DNA of 9,760 nt from Rhizobium sp. (GTDB lineage: Bacteria > Pseudomonadota > Alphaproteobacteria > Rhizobiales > Rhizobiaceae). The notes under the pieces are model-generated. The model was not told where the DNA came from. It saw only the letters and a list, made by a program, of their open reading frames with translations, and made no database searches. The position numbers and the translations under genes are program-made. The DNA is taken from NCBI GenBank assembly GCA_003501385.1, contig DNPN01000143.1:1-9760 (forward strand), written 5' to 3'. This document shows, piece after piece, positions 1 through 7,044 of this stretch; the first letter of the stretch is position 1, and each line of letters starts with the position of its first letter.

Positions 1-12
1 CAGATTGAACCA

Positions 13-88
13 GACAGACTCTAGATTCCTTTGTTTTCGTTTGTTTTTTCGGGAAAACCGGTTTCCACTTTTCCCTGACAAACTCTAG
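13..88. repeat. Probable intergenic repeat element bounded by a 12-nt direct repeat
   Basis: Two near-identical 12-mers in the same orientation, GACAGACTCTAG (13-24) and GACAAACTCTAG (77-88), match at 11 of 12 bases. They bracket a T-rich stretch and a strong dyad, GGGAAAA (51-57) with TTTTCCC (69-75). The second copy overlaps the end of lpxB: its CTA is the TAG stop read on the minus strand. The core around 51-75 resembles short palindromic intergenic elements I recall from Rhizobiales genomes, but that resemblance is from memory and not verified. The direct repeat and dyad are directly visible; that they form a dispersed element is inference, because only one copy lies in this window. Confidence 0.45.
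51..75 (-). terminator. Stem-loop just downstream of lpxB, possible terminator or 3' stabiliser
   Basis: A perfect 7-bp inverted repeat, GGGAAAA at 51-57 and TTTTCCC at 69-75, with an 11-nt loop, begins about 10 nt after the lpxB stop codon. An alternative fold pairs the nearly symmetrical GGAAAACCGGTTTCC at 52-66. On the minus-strand transcript the stem is followed by an A-rich run rather than a U-tract, so it does not fit the classic intrinsic terminator. It may stop transcription poorly, protect the 3' end of the operon mRNA, or simply be the palindromic core of a repeat element. Confidence 0.3.
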
Positions 89-1245
89 CGCAGCAGATCG
101 AGCACAATCTCTGCCCCTGCCTCACCGGCGGGGGGTTCTGTTTGCATCTTCTGCCATACCAGATCAAAGCCCTGCACCATTGCCTGCCGCTCTGGCGTGT
201 CCGTGGAGAGCCGCTCCATCCACCGCGCCAGCGAGGCACCGCGCAGCTGTTCGTTGAGATATTCCGGCACGACCACGTAATCGGCAATCACGCTGGGCAA
301 GGCTCCGGTCCAGATCTTTATGCGATTGTGCAAAAGTTTGATCAACCAGTCGGTTTTATAGGTGGACACAACGGGAACACCGGCCAGAGCGAGCTCCAGC
401 AGCACTGTGCCAGAGGCTGCAATGGTCGCATCCGCTTGCGCAAATGCCTGCCATTTCTGGTCTTCACCCACCAGGATTTCGGGCTGAACCGCCCAATCCT
501 TCACCGCATCACGCACCATTTGCTCGCGGCGGGCAAGCGTTGGCAGCACAAACCGCGTGGGGCCATTGCGCTCAACAAAAATTCGCGCCGCATCGGCAAA
601 AATCGGTGTCAGGGACGATATTTCTGCACCGCGCGAGCCGGGTAGCAACATCATCGTCCTTGGCTCACCAGCCACGGGAACGGCGCGCTTCGAGCGGGTT
701 TCACGACAGGCAAGCAATGCGCGATTGGATGACAGCCGATGGCCGATAAAATGGGTTTTTGGCCCACCCAGCCGTTCCATCACAGCAGGCTCAAACGGCA
801 ACACCGCCAAAACTGCATCAACATAGTCAAGCATGGCCTGCGCCCGATATTCTTTCCACGCCCAAACACTGGGGCAGACATAATTGACCACTGGAAGCGT
901 TGGCAGCTCTGCGCGAACTTTCCTGGCAACCCGGTGGGTGAAATCGGGACTATCAACAATCAGCAACAGATCGGGCTTTGCTGCGGCCAAGGCCTTGGCT
1001 GTCTTGCCAATCAGCGCGATAAAGCGTGGCAACTTCGCCAACACCTGCGTAAAGCCCATCACCGAGAGTTTGGAAAAATCAAACAGTGATACCAGCCCCT
1101 GCTCCTCCAGAGCTGGGCCTCCAACGCCGATAAGCTCGATCTCGCCGGGATATTGTCGTTTCAGGGCCGCGATCAGATCCGCGCCCAAAAGATCGCCGGA
1201 AACTTCACCGGCTATCACCGCGATTTTCAACCGCTTGTCACTCAA
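85..1245 (-). CDS. lpxB: Lipid-A-disaccharide synthase LpxB
   Basis: LpxB joins 2,3-diacylglucosamine 1-phosphate (lipid X) to UDP-2,3-diacylglucosamine, giving the tetra-acylated disaccharide 1-phosphate of lipid A; it is a GT19 glycosyltransferase on the cytoplasmic face of the inner membrane. The 386-residue product is close to the usual length. Visible family motifs are AGEVSGD (residues 12-18, usually GEASGD), GVGGP (40-44), LSVMGF, the DSPDF segment, PSVWAWK, LLPGSR with AEI after it, and the late block ASGTVLLELALAGVPVV. The start is TTG at 1245, overlapping the TGA of lpxI as TTGA; GGAG lies 8 nt upstream, and the residues that follow at once give the family's N-terminal strand (KIAVIAGE). 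No better ATG exists near it. It is the last gene of the cluster; its TAG stop lies inside the repeat at 77-88. Confidence 0.96.
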   Translation of the reverse strand: MSDKRLKIAVIAGEVSGDLLGADLIAALKRQYPGEIELIGVGGPALEEQGLVSLFDFSKLSVMGFTQVLAKLPRFIALIGKTAKALAAAKPDLLLIVDSPDFTHRVARKVRAELPTLPVVNYVCPSVWAWKEYRAQAMLDYVDAVLAVLPFEPAVMERLGGPKTHFIGHRLSSNRALLACRETRSKRAVPVAGEPRTMMLLPGSRGAEISSLTPIFADAARIFVERNGPTRFVLPTLARREQMVRDAVKDWAVQPEILVGEDQKWQAFAQADATIAASGTVLLELALAGVPVVSTYKTDWLIKLLHNRIKIWTGALPSVIADYVVVPEYLNEQLRGASLARWMERLSTDTPERQAMVQGFDLVWQKMQTEPPAGEAGAEIVLDLLR

Positions 1246-2099
1246 GGCTCCATCTCCAGATCAAGGCCGTAGACAAAAATGCCTGCGGCGTCAGCCCGCT
1301 TCAAGGTTTCTTCCCGCTGCAACAACAAGGCCCTGCCCGCCTGCACCGCGACGCCTGAAAGGCCCGCGGCAGCAACGGCATCGATGGTGGATTGACCAAT
1401 GGTTGGCAGATCGGCGCGAATATCCTGCTGCGGTTTGCACAGCTTCACCAACACGCCACGGCGCTTAGCAGATATTCTGCCTTCCGCGCGCAACTCAGCC
1501 ACCCGCTGGAGCATACGGTCTGTGCCTTCCACGCCCTCAAGCGCCACGATACGCCCGCCTACGCTGACGGCACCCTGCCCTACATCCAGCCGTCCAAGCG
1601 CGTCAGCCGCCCGCATAGCCGAGGCAATATCACGCTTATCTTCGTCATTGGGGGTATGCTGCCCCAAGGGGCCAAGCTCCGCCAAGAGCTGCGGCGCAAT
1701 GTCATGAGCACCAACAACCCGGCAACCTTGAGACTCGATCAACTGAATCACCATCTTCAAAACCGCATCGTCACCGCCCGACAAAACGGTTTTAACCGCA
1801 AATGGAAGTTTCATTAAAAATCGAAGATTGACGTGTATCTCATTGAAATTTGGTCTCTTCTTCACAGCACCCGACATCACGACCCGTTTGATATCATGGC
1901 GCTTGATCAGGCTGGCCAGCTGGCGCAAATCGCCAACGCTGATCACGGCATGATCAAAAGCAGTCCAGCGCCGATCCGCTTCATTTTTCAGGGGAAAGAT
2001 AAAAGGATCTTCACCAGCGGCACGGGCCGCATCAGCGACGTAAACCGGCAGCATACCGCTGCCGGCTATAATGCCCAGCCGTCCGGCATTGCCGATCAT
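1242..2099 (-). CDS. lpxI: UDP-2,3-diacylglucosamine diphosphatase LpxI (DUF1009 family)
   Basis: LpxI hydrolyses UDP-2,3-diacylglucosamine to lipid X and UMP, the step between LpxD and LpxB. It is the unrelated replacement for the metallophosphoesterase LpxH in alphaproteobacteria, first described in Caulobacter crescentus. The 285-residue protein shows the N-terminal motif IIAGSGMLP (10-18), MSGAVKKRP (75-83), the GGDDAVLK segment (108-115), the VVGAHDI turn (128-134), and the C-terminal catalytic-domain block KPQQDIRADLPTIG (222-235), which carries the conserved acidic residues D226 and D230. The ATG start is 3 nt beyond the lpxA stop, with only a weak purine-rich ribosome site, so translation is probably coupled to lpxA. 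Its TGA overlaps the lpxB start. Its position between lpxA and lpxB matches its pathway step and supports the call. Confidence 0.95.
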   Translation of the reverse strand: MIGNAGRLGIIAGSGMLPVYVADAARAAGEDPFIFPLKNEADRRWTAFDHAVISVGDLRQLASLIKRHDIKRVVMSGAVKKRPNFNEIHVNLRFLMKLPFAVKTVLSGGDDAVLKMVIQLIESQGCRVVGAHDIAPQLLAELGPLGQHTPNDEDKRDIASAMRAADALGRLDVGQGAVSVGGRIVALEGVEGTDRMLQRVAELRAEGRISAKRRGVLVKLCKPQQDIRADLPTIGQSTIDAVAAAGLSGVAVQAGRALLLQREETLKRADAAGIFVYGLDLEMEP

Positions 2100-2102
2100 C
2101 GC

Positions 2103-2918
2103 TCAGCTCTTGCCACGGAATGGCGAAGACAGCGCCCGGTCACTCTCAACAGCGATGAAATCCAGAACTTCCATCGCTTCTTTGCAATCGGCGAACTCTT
2201 CGCGAATGGCCGCAGCCTTCTCGCGAATAGCACCTTCTTCATCAAACAGCGCTTTATAGGCCTTGCGAACGCGGTGGATGGTGGCGCGATCAATTCCCGC
2301 CCGTGTCATGCCAACAACGTTCAAACCACCCAGCAGCCCCGGATTACCATTCAACATACCATAGGGAATGAGATCATAGCTACAGGCTGAAAGCCCACCG
2401 ATAAAAGCCTGACGACCAATCCGGGTGAACTGATGCACCGCGCAGCCACCACCCAAAATCGCACGATCATCAATCTTCACATGCCCTGCCAACATCACAT
2501 TGTTAGACAGAATGATGTGGCTGCCCAACTGGCAATCGTGGGCGATGTGAGAATTGGCGAGAAACAGATTGTTGCTGCCAACAACCGTCTTGCCGCCACC
2601 TTCAACGGTGCCGCAATTGATCGTGACACCTTCACGCATGGTGCAATGATCGCCAATGACCAGCGTTGTTTCCTCACCCGTGTGGTGAATACTCTGCGGA
2701 TCTCCACCAATCACCGCATTGGAAAAGATTTTGCCGTGCCGGCCAATCGTGGTCCGACCCGTAACAATTGCATGCGGAAACAATTCTGTGCCTTCGCCCA
2801 GCACCACCTTGGGGCCCACGTAACAGAATGGACCGATGGTGACGTTTTCCCCAATCACGGCACCATCTTCGATCACGCTTGAGGGGTGAATGCGGGCGCT
2901 GGCGGAAATCGATGTCAT
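2103..2918 (-). CDS. lpxA: UDP-N-acetylglucosamine acyltransferase LpxA
   Basis: LpxA starts lipid A synthesis by moving an R-3-hydroxyacyl chain from acyl-ACP to the 3-OH of UDP-GlcNAc in the cytoplasm. The 271 residues comprise a left-handed beta-helix of hexapeptide repeats (about 1-190) and an alpha-helical C-terminus. NSHIAHDC holds H124 and the presumed catalytic base H127 (E. coli H125); H146 (AGHV) and H162 (VHQF) match other conserved histidines at the same +2 offset. The position of the E. coli chain-length ruler G173 falls on G175 of FIGGLS, which by inference favours a long 3-hydroxyacyl chain such as C14. TINCGT has Asn101 where E. coli has His99. The ATG start overlaps the fabZ stop as ATGA and follows a strong ribosome site, AAAGGA, 6 nt upstream. 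Confidence 0.97.
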   Translation of the reverse strand: MTSISASARIHPSSVIEDGAVIGENVTIGPFCYVGPKVVLGEGTELFPHAIVTGRTTIGRHGKIFSNAVIGGDPQSIHHTGEETTLVIGDHCTMREGVTINCGTVEGGGKTVVGSNNLFLANSHIAHDCQLGSHIILSNNVMLAGHVKIDDRAILGGGCAVHQFTRIGRQAFIGGLSACSYDLIPYGMLNGNPGLLGGLNVVGMTRAGIDRATIHRVRKAYKALFDEEGAIREKAAAIREEFADCKEAMEVLDFIAVESDRALSSPFRGKS

Positions 2919-3379
2919 TGTGCTTCCTTTTGTACGATCATCGCCCCGATGTCTGCTTCAGCCACGATAGCGCCATCCACTTTGGCGTCACAGTGGAACT
3001 TCCATATGTTGCCGCGCTGTTTGTGCTTGGCAACATGGAACTCCACACGATCACCAGGCACAACCGGCTTGCGGAAGCGAGCATTGTCAATCGTCATGAA
3101 ATAAACCAGATCGCCAGCATTGCCGGACTTGCGTGCACAGATGGCACCCGCAGTCTGCGCCATGCCCTCAACCAGCAAAACGCCTGGCATAATCGGCTGA
3201 GTTGGAAAATGGCCGGTAAAATGCGGCTCGTTTGCCGTTACATTTTTAATACCAATTGCCGAAGTATCCCCGTCAATTTCGACAATCCGGTCCACCAACA
3301 GAAAAGGATACCGATGCGGCAGGAGCTTCATGATCTCCAGAATATCCGCGCTTCCCAACTCGTTCTGCTCAACAGTCAT
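2915..3379 (-). CDS. fabZ: 3-hydroxyacyl-[acyl-carrier-protein] dehydratase FabZ
   Basis: FabZ dehydrates 3-hydroxyacyl-ACP to trans-2-enoyl-ACP in type II fatty acid elongation. It draws on the same 3-hydroxyacyl-ACP that LpxA and LpxD use, so it sits at the branch between phospholipid and lipid A synthesis. The 154-residue product is of normal length with a single hot-dog fold. It has the LPHRYPFLLVDR motif (20-31), the catalytic His57 in HFTGHFP (53-59), and the catalytic Glu71 in GVLLVEGMAQ (66-75). The ATG at 3379 overlaps the lpxD TGA as ATGA, and AAAGGGG lies about 5 nt upstream inside lpxD, a good ribosome-binding site. Its stop overlaps the lpxA start in the same way. The lpxD-fabZ-lpxA order is widely conserved in proteobacteria. 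Confidence 0.98.
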   Translation of the reverse strand: MTVEQNELGSADILEIMKLLPHRYPFLLVDRIVEIDGDTSAIGIKNVTANEPHFTGHFPTQPIMPGVLLVEGMAQTAGAICARKSGNAGDLVYFMTIDNARFRKPVVPGDRVEFHVAKHKQRGNIWKFHCDAKVDGAIVAEADIGAMIVQKEAQ

Positions 3380-4440
3380 TTCTGCCCCTTTCTCGCCTTC
3401 GACCTGCTCTCGGATCGCGTCATCACTTCAGCGCAATCCCGCAGAAACTCTGCAAGTGGTCGCGCAGGTATTCCCCCGAATTTCTCTCCGGCAGGAAGAT
3501 CCCCCACCACGCCACTCATCGCCGCAATTTGCACCCCGTCGCCAATCTTGATGTGACCATTCACACCAGAACCGCCGCCGATCAACACACCATCACCAAT
3601 CACCGTGCTACCAGCAATGCCGACCTGCGCGACGATGCCACAATGACGACCAATCCGCACGTTGTGGCCAATCTGCACCTGATTGTCTATCTTGGTGCCC
3701 TCGCCAATGACAGTGTCATCCATCGTCCCACGATCTATAGTGGTATTGGCTCCAATTTCAACATGATCCTGAATGATGACTCGACCGATTTGGACGATCT
3801 TGACCATGCCGCGCGGCCCAGGCGCATAACCAAAGCCGTCCTGACCAATGCGCACACCATTATGGATGATCACACCGTTTCCGATATAGGCGGCAATCAC
3901 GCTGGCCCCGGCAGCAATCGAGCAATCACGGCCAATTTTTACGCCACGACCGATCACCGCGCCTGCACCAATACGCGTTCCGGCCCCAATCTCCACATCC
4001 GCGCCAATCACCGCCATAGGCTCTACAGCGACGCCAACTTCAAGCCGCGCAGAGGGGTCAACAAAAGCTGCAGGCGATACATCCGCAACATCCGATTTCG
4101 AAATCGCCAAAGGGACCTGCGCTTCTGGATGCAGAAGCTGGCCTGCCAAAGCGAAAGCGGCATGGGGATTTTTCACCATAAGAACGGGAATGTGCGCAGG
4201 AATAAGCGACCGAATAGCTGCATCGCACAACACAGCACCTGCATCGCAGGTCTCCAGCTCTGCTTTATTCCTTCTCGAAAGAATATAGCACAGCTCGGTC
4301 TTCTTGGCGCGAGAAACAGGCGCAACTGATCGAATAACACGATCGTCCACGCCGTCACCCAGCAACTCCGCCCCAAGCTTTTCAGCCAGCTCTTTCAAAC
4401 TGACACCCGCATGGGGCGGATAGAAATGTTCATGCTCCAT
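3376..4440 (-). CDS. lpxD: UDP-3-O-acylglucosamine N-acyltransferase LpxD
   Basis: LpxD adds the second R-3-hydroxyacyl chain, to the 2-amino group of UDP-3-O-acylglucosamine, in the cytoplasm. The 354 residues show the usual three parts: an N-terminal uridine-binding domain (about 1-110), a left-handed beta-helix of hexapeptide repeats (about 120-310, many I-G-x-G and V-I-G units), and a C-terminal helical tail that here ends in a basic stretch. The presumed catalytic base is H259 in QIGHNVRIG (E. coli H239); the DGFGYAP motif (201-207) and NTTIDRG (232-238) are also typical. The ATG start at 4440 follows GGGA by 7 nt. It lies 48 nt after bamA with no skp/ompH gene between, unlike in enterobacteria. 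The stop overlaps the fabZ start. Confidence 0.97.
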   Translation of the reverse strand: MEHEHFYPPHAGVSLKELAEKLGAELLGDGVDDRVIRSVAPVSRAKKTELCYILSRRNKAELETCDAGAVLCDAAIRSLIPAHIPVLMVKNPHAAFALAGQLLHPEAQVPLAISKSDVADVSPAAFVDPSARLEVGVAVEPMAVIGADVEIGAGTRIGAGAVIGRGVKIGRDCSIAAGASVIAAYIGNGVIIHNGVRIGQDGFGYAPGPRGMVKIVQIGRVIIQDHVEIGANTTIDRGTMDDTVIGEGTKIDNQVQIGHNVRIGRHCGIVAQVGIAGSTVIGDGVLIGGGSGVNGHIKIGDGVQIAAMSGVVGDLPAGEKFGGIPARPLAEFLRDCAEVMTRSESRSKARKGQK

Positions 4441-4448
4441 TATATCGT

Positions 4449-4472
4449 CCCAGACCTGTGAATTCGTCTGAG
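4449..4472 (-). promoter_or_regulatory. Small hairpin overlapping the likely lpxD ribosome-binding site
   Basis: In the 48-nt bamA-lpxD gap the minus-strand RNA can pair CUCAGAC (from 4472 to 4466) with GUCUGGG (from 4455 to 4449), giving 7 pairs including one G-U, with a 10-nt loop. The 3' arm shares the GG of the GGGA Shine-Dalgarno-like sequence 7 nt before the lpxD ATG. No U-tract follows, so this is not an intrinsic terminator. It could dampen lpxD translation or mark an mRNA processing site. The pairing is visible; a function is inferred. Confidence 0.3.
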
Positions 4473-4488
4473 GTTCCGACTACAGAAA

Positions 4489-6849
4489 TCAGAACTGGTT
4501 CGCAATGGAGAATCGGAACTGCTGCACCTTATCATAGCTTTGTTTTACAACAGGCTGTGCAAAATCGAAGCGCAGAGGACCGAACGGCGACGCCCAAACG
4601 ATACCGGCACCCAAAGATGCACGCCAAGCCATATCTTCACCCTGAACACCGGAACTGTTCTTTACATCATTGCCGTACAGGGTACCTGCATCACCGAACA
4701 GAGCGATACGAACGCCCGCATCCTGTGGAATACCTGGCATTGGCGCGCTGGCTTCAGCCGAAGCCGTGAAATAGGTGGTGCCGCCCAAAGGATCTTCATC
4801 CTTCGGCATGCGAGGACCAATACCTGTGTTCTTGAAGCCGCGAATTTCCTTGCCGCCGATCTGGAACTGGTCGAACACATTCAAGTGATCGCCCGTTGCC
4901 ATAACGTGCCCGGCACCAACGGAAAGAGATCCGATAATATCAAGTTCAGACGACAAGGTCTTGTAGTACTTCGCCTTGCCATAGATCTTGTAGAATTCGG
5001 AATCACCACCCAGACCCGCAAATTCGTGCGTAAAGCTGGCGTAGATACCCTCACGCGGCAGCGTGCGATCATCCAACGTATTGTAAACGAAGCTCTGCGA
5101 CACGGACGACTGAACCCATGGGCTACCATTGATCAGGTCGATATAAGGCTGAGACATCACATCATCAGAGGTGTTGCTGATACCGTCGGTACCAAAAGCG
5201 CCATCATTTTTATACTTGATCTGCTTATAGGTATAACGGAGCGTGGTTGCTAGCTCTTCAGTAATCGGAGCCGTCACGCGCAACGTACCACCCTGCTCGT
5301 CATACTTATAATAGTCGTTGCTGCTTGTCGTGCTCTTGAACAGATCGAACCCAACAGCAAGGCGATAACCAAGGAAGTAAGGTTCTGTGAACGACAGATT
5401 GTAGGTCTGGCTGTTATCGGTACCTGCCCCGGCCGCCACACGAATATACTGACCACGACCGAGGAAGTTCTTTTCTTCCACAGACGCTTCGAGAACCAAG
5501 CCGCCACCGCCAACGGCATAGCCTGCACCGATACCAAACGAACCGGTCGACTGATCTTCAACATTGACGATAATGATAACGCGGTCAGCAGCACTGCCCT
5601 GCGCCGTCGTAATGTTGACAGAGCTGAAGTAGCCTAACGCCTCAAGGCGACGCTTGGCGCGTGAAACCACTTCCTGATTGAAGGCATCGCCTTCACTGAT
5701 GTCGAATTCGCGGCGAATGACGTAATCGCGCGTGCGCGTGTTGCCCTTGATCTCGATGCGCTCGACATAAGCACGCTCACCTTGATCCACCATATAGGTG
5801 ACGCCAACAGTGCCGGTCTGCATGTTACGGTTACCGCGCGGCACGATGCGTGCAAACGGATACCCCTTGGCAGCGACGCGCTTGGAGATCGCTTCCATGG
5901 ACTTCTGAATTTCGCGGGCACTGTAGACGTTGCCTGTCGACGTTGTCACCAGACCCTTCAATTCAGCGGCATCCACACCTTCCACAGAGCTTTCAACCGT
6001 CACATCACCAAAGGTGTAACGCTGACCTTCATCAACCGTGATATTGATGGTGTATTCATTGGTCTGCTCATTCAAAGATGCATCGGACGATACGATCCGG
6101 AAATCGGCATAACCGTGATTGTAGTAAAACTGACGAAGCTGCTCTTCGTCGGCTTTCAGCTTGTCTTCGTTGTAGACATCCTTGCGGGTCAAGAAAGACA
6201 GTGGGTTAGACTTCTTGGTGGTGAGAACAGCAGCAAGACGGCCATCGCCATAGGCATGATTACCGACAAAATTAATGGCTGTGATCTTTGTACGATCACC
6301 TTCATTGATCACGAAGGCAAGATTGACGCGACCCTGACCAACAGGCGCAGTCTGCGTTGTCACTTCAACATCGTTACGACCGATTGCCGCATAGGCTTCC
6401 TTGATGCGCTTGATATCAGACGCAATCAGTTCCTTGCTGTACGGACCAAGCGGCTGAGTCTGCACCACAGTCGTCAGCTTGTCGTCTTTAATCTTGCGAT
6501 TGCCATTGAAAACAACCTGATTGATCAGCTGATTCTCGCTCACGGTCACCACGAGGGCGCTGCCAGAAACCGAGATTTTCACATCAGCAAAGTAACCGGT
6601 GCTATAGAGCCGCTTCACAGAATCATCGATATCTGTGTTCGTGAATGCCTTGCCTGGCTGGATCGTCAAATTGGCACGAACAGCATCCGTCCCAACGCGC
6701 GTTGCACCACGGACATCAACACGCTGGATGACTGCGGCATTTGCCACAGAGGCCGACGCAACGACACCGATCCCCGCACTCAGGGAAACTACACCAGCAG
6801 ACAGCGCTACCGCCGATACCGCGTTCAAAAATTTTGAACCAGCCTTCAT
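4489..6849 (-). CDS. bamA: Outer-membrane protein assembly factor BamA (Omp85)
   Basis: BamA is the core of the BAM complex and folds beta-barrel proteins into the outer membrane. I place the start at the ATG at 6849, giving 786 residues. The same frame is open to a GTG at 6945, but that would put 32 charged residues ahead of the signal peptide. From this ATG the protein has a basic n-region (KAGSK), a hydrophobic core and an ASVANA cleavage site near residue 38. Five POTRA domains follow (about 41-430), including repeated small-beta motifs such as VRGATR and IKGNTR. The 16-strand barrel (about 435-786) carries the loop-6 motif IRGF (669-672) and a terminal FRFSIANQF with the C-terminal Phe expected of an outer-membrane beta-signal. 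An AGAAG-type sequence and an AAAAAAGG run lie upstream of the start. Confidence 0.97.
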   Translation of the reverse strand: MKAGSKFLNAVSAVALSAGVVSLSAGIGVVASASVANAAVIQRVDVRGATRVGTDAVRANLTIQPGKAFTNTDIDDSVKRLYSTGYFADVKISVSGSALVVTVSENQLINQVVFNGNRKIKDDKLTTVVQTQPLGPYSKELIASDIKRIKEAYAAIGRNDVEVTTQTAPVGQGRVNLAFVINEGDRTKITAINFVGNHAYGDGRLAAVLTTKKSNPLSFLTRKDVYNEDKLKADEEQLRQFYYNHGYADFRIVSSDASLNEQTNEYTINITVDEGQRYTFGDVTVESSVEGVDAAELKGLVTTSTGNVYSAREIQKSMEAISKRVAAKGYPFARIVPRGNRNMQTGTVGVTYMVDQGERAYVERIEIKGNTRTRDYVIRREFDISEGDAFNQEVVSRAKRRLEALGYFSSVNITTAQGSAADRVIIIVNVEDQSTGSFGIGAGYAVGGGGLVLEASVEEKNFLGRGQYIRVAAGAGTDNSQTYNLSFTEPYFLGYRLAVGFDLFKSTTSSNDYYKYDEQGGTLRVTAPITEELATTLRYTYKQIKYKNDGAFGTDGISNTSDDVMSQPYIDLINGSPWVQSSVSQSFVYNTLDDRTLPREGIYASFTHEFAGLGGDSEFYKIYGKAKYYKTLSSELDIIGSLSVGAGHVMATGDHLNVFDQFQIGGKEIRGFKNTGIGPRMPKDEDPLGGTTYFTASAEASAPMPGIPQDAGVRIALFGDAGTLYGNDVKNSSGVQGEDMAWRASLGAGIVWASPFGPLRFDFAQPVVKQSYDKVQQFRFSIANQF

Positions 6850-7044
6850 GTGAACTTCTAACCTTTTTTCCGTTGTCCCTCGGTCAAAAAACCGACTCCG
6901 GTACTTTGGTGGTTTTAACCGCTTTTGCTCTACAAGCAAGGTCACGGGTTAATTTCCATTTACTTCGTTTCAATTCGTGGCGTTTTCCCCACGATCATTT
7001 TGAAACATCGTAAACAAATCCTTTCAGTCAACGCAAGCCATAAC
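6850..7044 (-). promoter_or_regulatory. rseP-bamA intergenic region: leader with two dyads, possible bamA promoter
   Basis: This 195-nt AT-richer gap carries no gene. On the minus strand it holds two short inverted repeats. One is TCGTGG/CCACGA (arms 6989-6994 and 6975-6980, 8-nt loop). The other is TCGGT/ACCGA (arms at 6880-6884 and 6891-6895) around a T-run, about 30 nt before the bamA ATG. Neither is followed by a U-tract suited to termination. A TTGACT hexamer (7031 down to 7026) could be a -35 box, but I see no convincing -10 box at 16-18 nt. A separate bamA promoter or a structured leader is plausible; the sequence does not prove it. Confidence 0.3.

Noticed and set aside
884..1468. Plus-strand open frame spanning the lpxB-lpxI junction
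   Set aside because: It is antisense to two certain genes, with Ser/Pro/Arg-rich low-complexity content and no domain.
3529..4329. Plus-strand open frame (266 codons) opposite lpxD
   Set aside because: Its near-repetitive protein, rich in Asn, His, Thr and Asp, is the mirror of the hexapeptide repeats of LpxD on the other strand. It has no family resemblance of its own.
5782..6837. Long plus-strand open frame (351 codons) opposite bamA
   Set aside because: It lies wholly antisense to the POTRA and signal-peptide region of a certain gene. Its product is rich in His, Ile and Arg with no recognisable domain. It is a codon-usage shadow of bamA.
6850..6945. N-terminal extension of bamA to a GTG at 6945
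   Set aside because: It would place 32 charged residues before a clear signal peptide. The ATG at 6849 gives a standard Sec signal directly.
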